This document shows, in pieces, positions 5,492-5,832 of a stretch of DNA of 5,832 nt. The translations under genes were made by a program, and so were the position numbers. The notes beneath the pieces are model-generated. The model did no database searches and was not told where the DNA came from. It saw nothing but the letters and a program-made list of their open reading frames with translations. The stretch covers positions 21,093 to 26,924 of the forward strand of contig JALVUT010000329.1 in the NCBI GenBank assembly GCA_027035445.1. Direction: 5' to 3'. Source of the stretch: Thermococcus sp. (GTDB lineage: Archaea > Methanobacteriota_B > Thermococci > Thermococcales > Thermococcaceae). Position 1 is the first letter of the stretch. The number at the start of each line of letters is the position of its first letter.

Positions 5492-5832
5492 GCTGTGGGT
5501 TAACTTCCCCTTCGTGGTTGTGGCACTCCTCCTTATACTCGGCTTCTACACGATAGGGTTCAAGCGAAACCTCATAAAGGTAATCATCGGGGTTGAAATC
5601 CTCGAGGGAGCCGTCAACATGTTTCTCGTTGCCACCGGTTACGTTAACGGTGCCTACGCCCCGATATACACGATGGCGCCTAAAAAAGCACTCAACAACA
5701 TGGTTCTCCCAACGCCGCAGGCGCTGACACTGACGAGCATAGTCATAGGCGTCGCGGTCTCAGCCCTAATGCTCGCCTTCGCCGTGAACATCTACCGACG
5801 CTACGGTACACTTGACGTCAGGGAGATAAGGA
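5484..5832 (+). CDS. mbhG: MbhG, MrpC/MnhC (NuoK)-like subunit, 3' end outside window
   Basis: The frame opens at ATG 5484, overlapping the end of mbhF by 8 nt, and is open to the window end, giving 116 residues. A second ATG at 5488 is in another frame that does not give the family sequence. GGTGAGG at 5474-5480 is the ribosome binding site. Three helices are seen (about 8-25, 30-51 and 80-103). The NuoK/MrpC marks are GVEILEGAVN (36-45, with the membrane glutamate at 38) and LPTPQALTLTSIVIGVA (75-91). The polar end (RRYGTLDVREIR) suggests that few residues are missing. An MrpD-like subunit (mbhH) would be expected next. Confidence 0.9.
   Translation, partial: MNELWVNFPFVVVALLLILGFYTIGFKRNLIKVIIGVEILEGAVNMFLVATGYVNGAYAPIYTMAPKKALNNMVLPTPQALTLTSIVIGVAVSALMLAFAVNIYRRYGTLDVREIR

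Overview
The window looks like Thermococcales DNA, most likely a Thermococcus species. The evidence is tightly packed genes with ATGA stop/start overlaps, GGAGG/GGTGA-type ribosome binding sites, archaeal TATA-type promoter architecture, and proteins of the membrane-bound [NiFe] hydrogenase (Mbh) type found in that order. All genes are on the + strand. The species assignment is an inference from protein family and style, not from a search.

Region 1 (1-3059) is the 3' end of a group 4 [NiFe] hydrogenase operon. It holds the tail of an MbhK/NuoC-like subunit, a small unrecognised ORF (186-353), the catalytic large subunit MbhL (350-1645), the membrane anchor MbhM/NuoH (1642-2631) and the 2x[4Fe-4S] protein MbhN/NuoI (2628-3059). 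The large subunit keeps both CxxC pairs, so it should be a true hydrogenase and not the sulfur-reducing MBS relative. The unusual point is the K-L junction. A ~164-bp segment bounded by near-identical 15-bp repeats carries a 55-codon ORF that is coupled by ATGA overlaps to K on one side and L on the other.

Region 2 (3060-3379) is a 320-bp intergenic stretch. It starts with a T-run terminator and ends with a promoter. Two full matches to the extended binding motif of the redox regulator SurR (GTTn3AACn5GTT) flank the putative TATA box and start site, one at 3267-3283 and one at 3352-3368.

Region 3 (3380-5832) is a second operon of Mrp-type cation/proton antiporter subunits in the order E, F, G, B-like (MbhD), MbhE, B (MbhF), C (MbhG, cut by the window end). 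This is the order of mbhA-G at the head of a Thermococcales Mbh (or MBS) operon.

Together these modules make a complex in which electrons from ferredoxin pass through MbhN and the small subunit to the NiFe site in MbhL. The energy released drives ion movement through MbhM and the Mrp-like module. From the window alone it is unclear whether two complete Mbh-type operons lie in tandem, or whether one system is arranged as hydrogenase module then antiporter module, as in fdh-mfh-mnh and codh-mch-mnh clusters. The separate SurR-type promoter before region 3 favours an independent operon.
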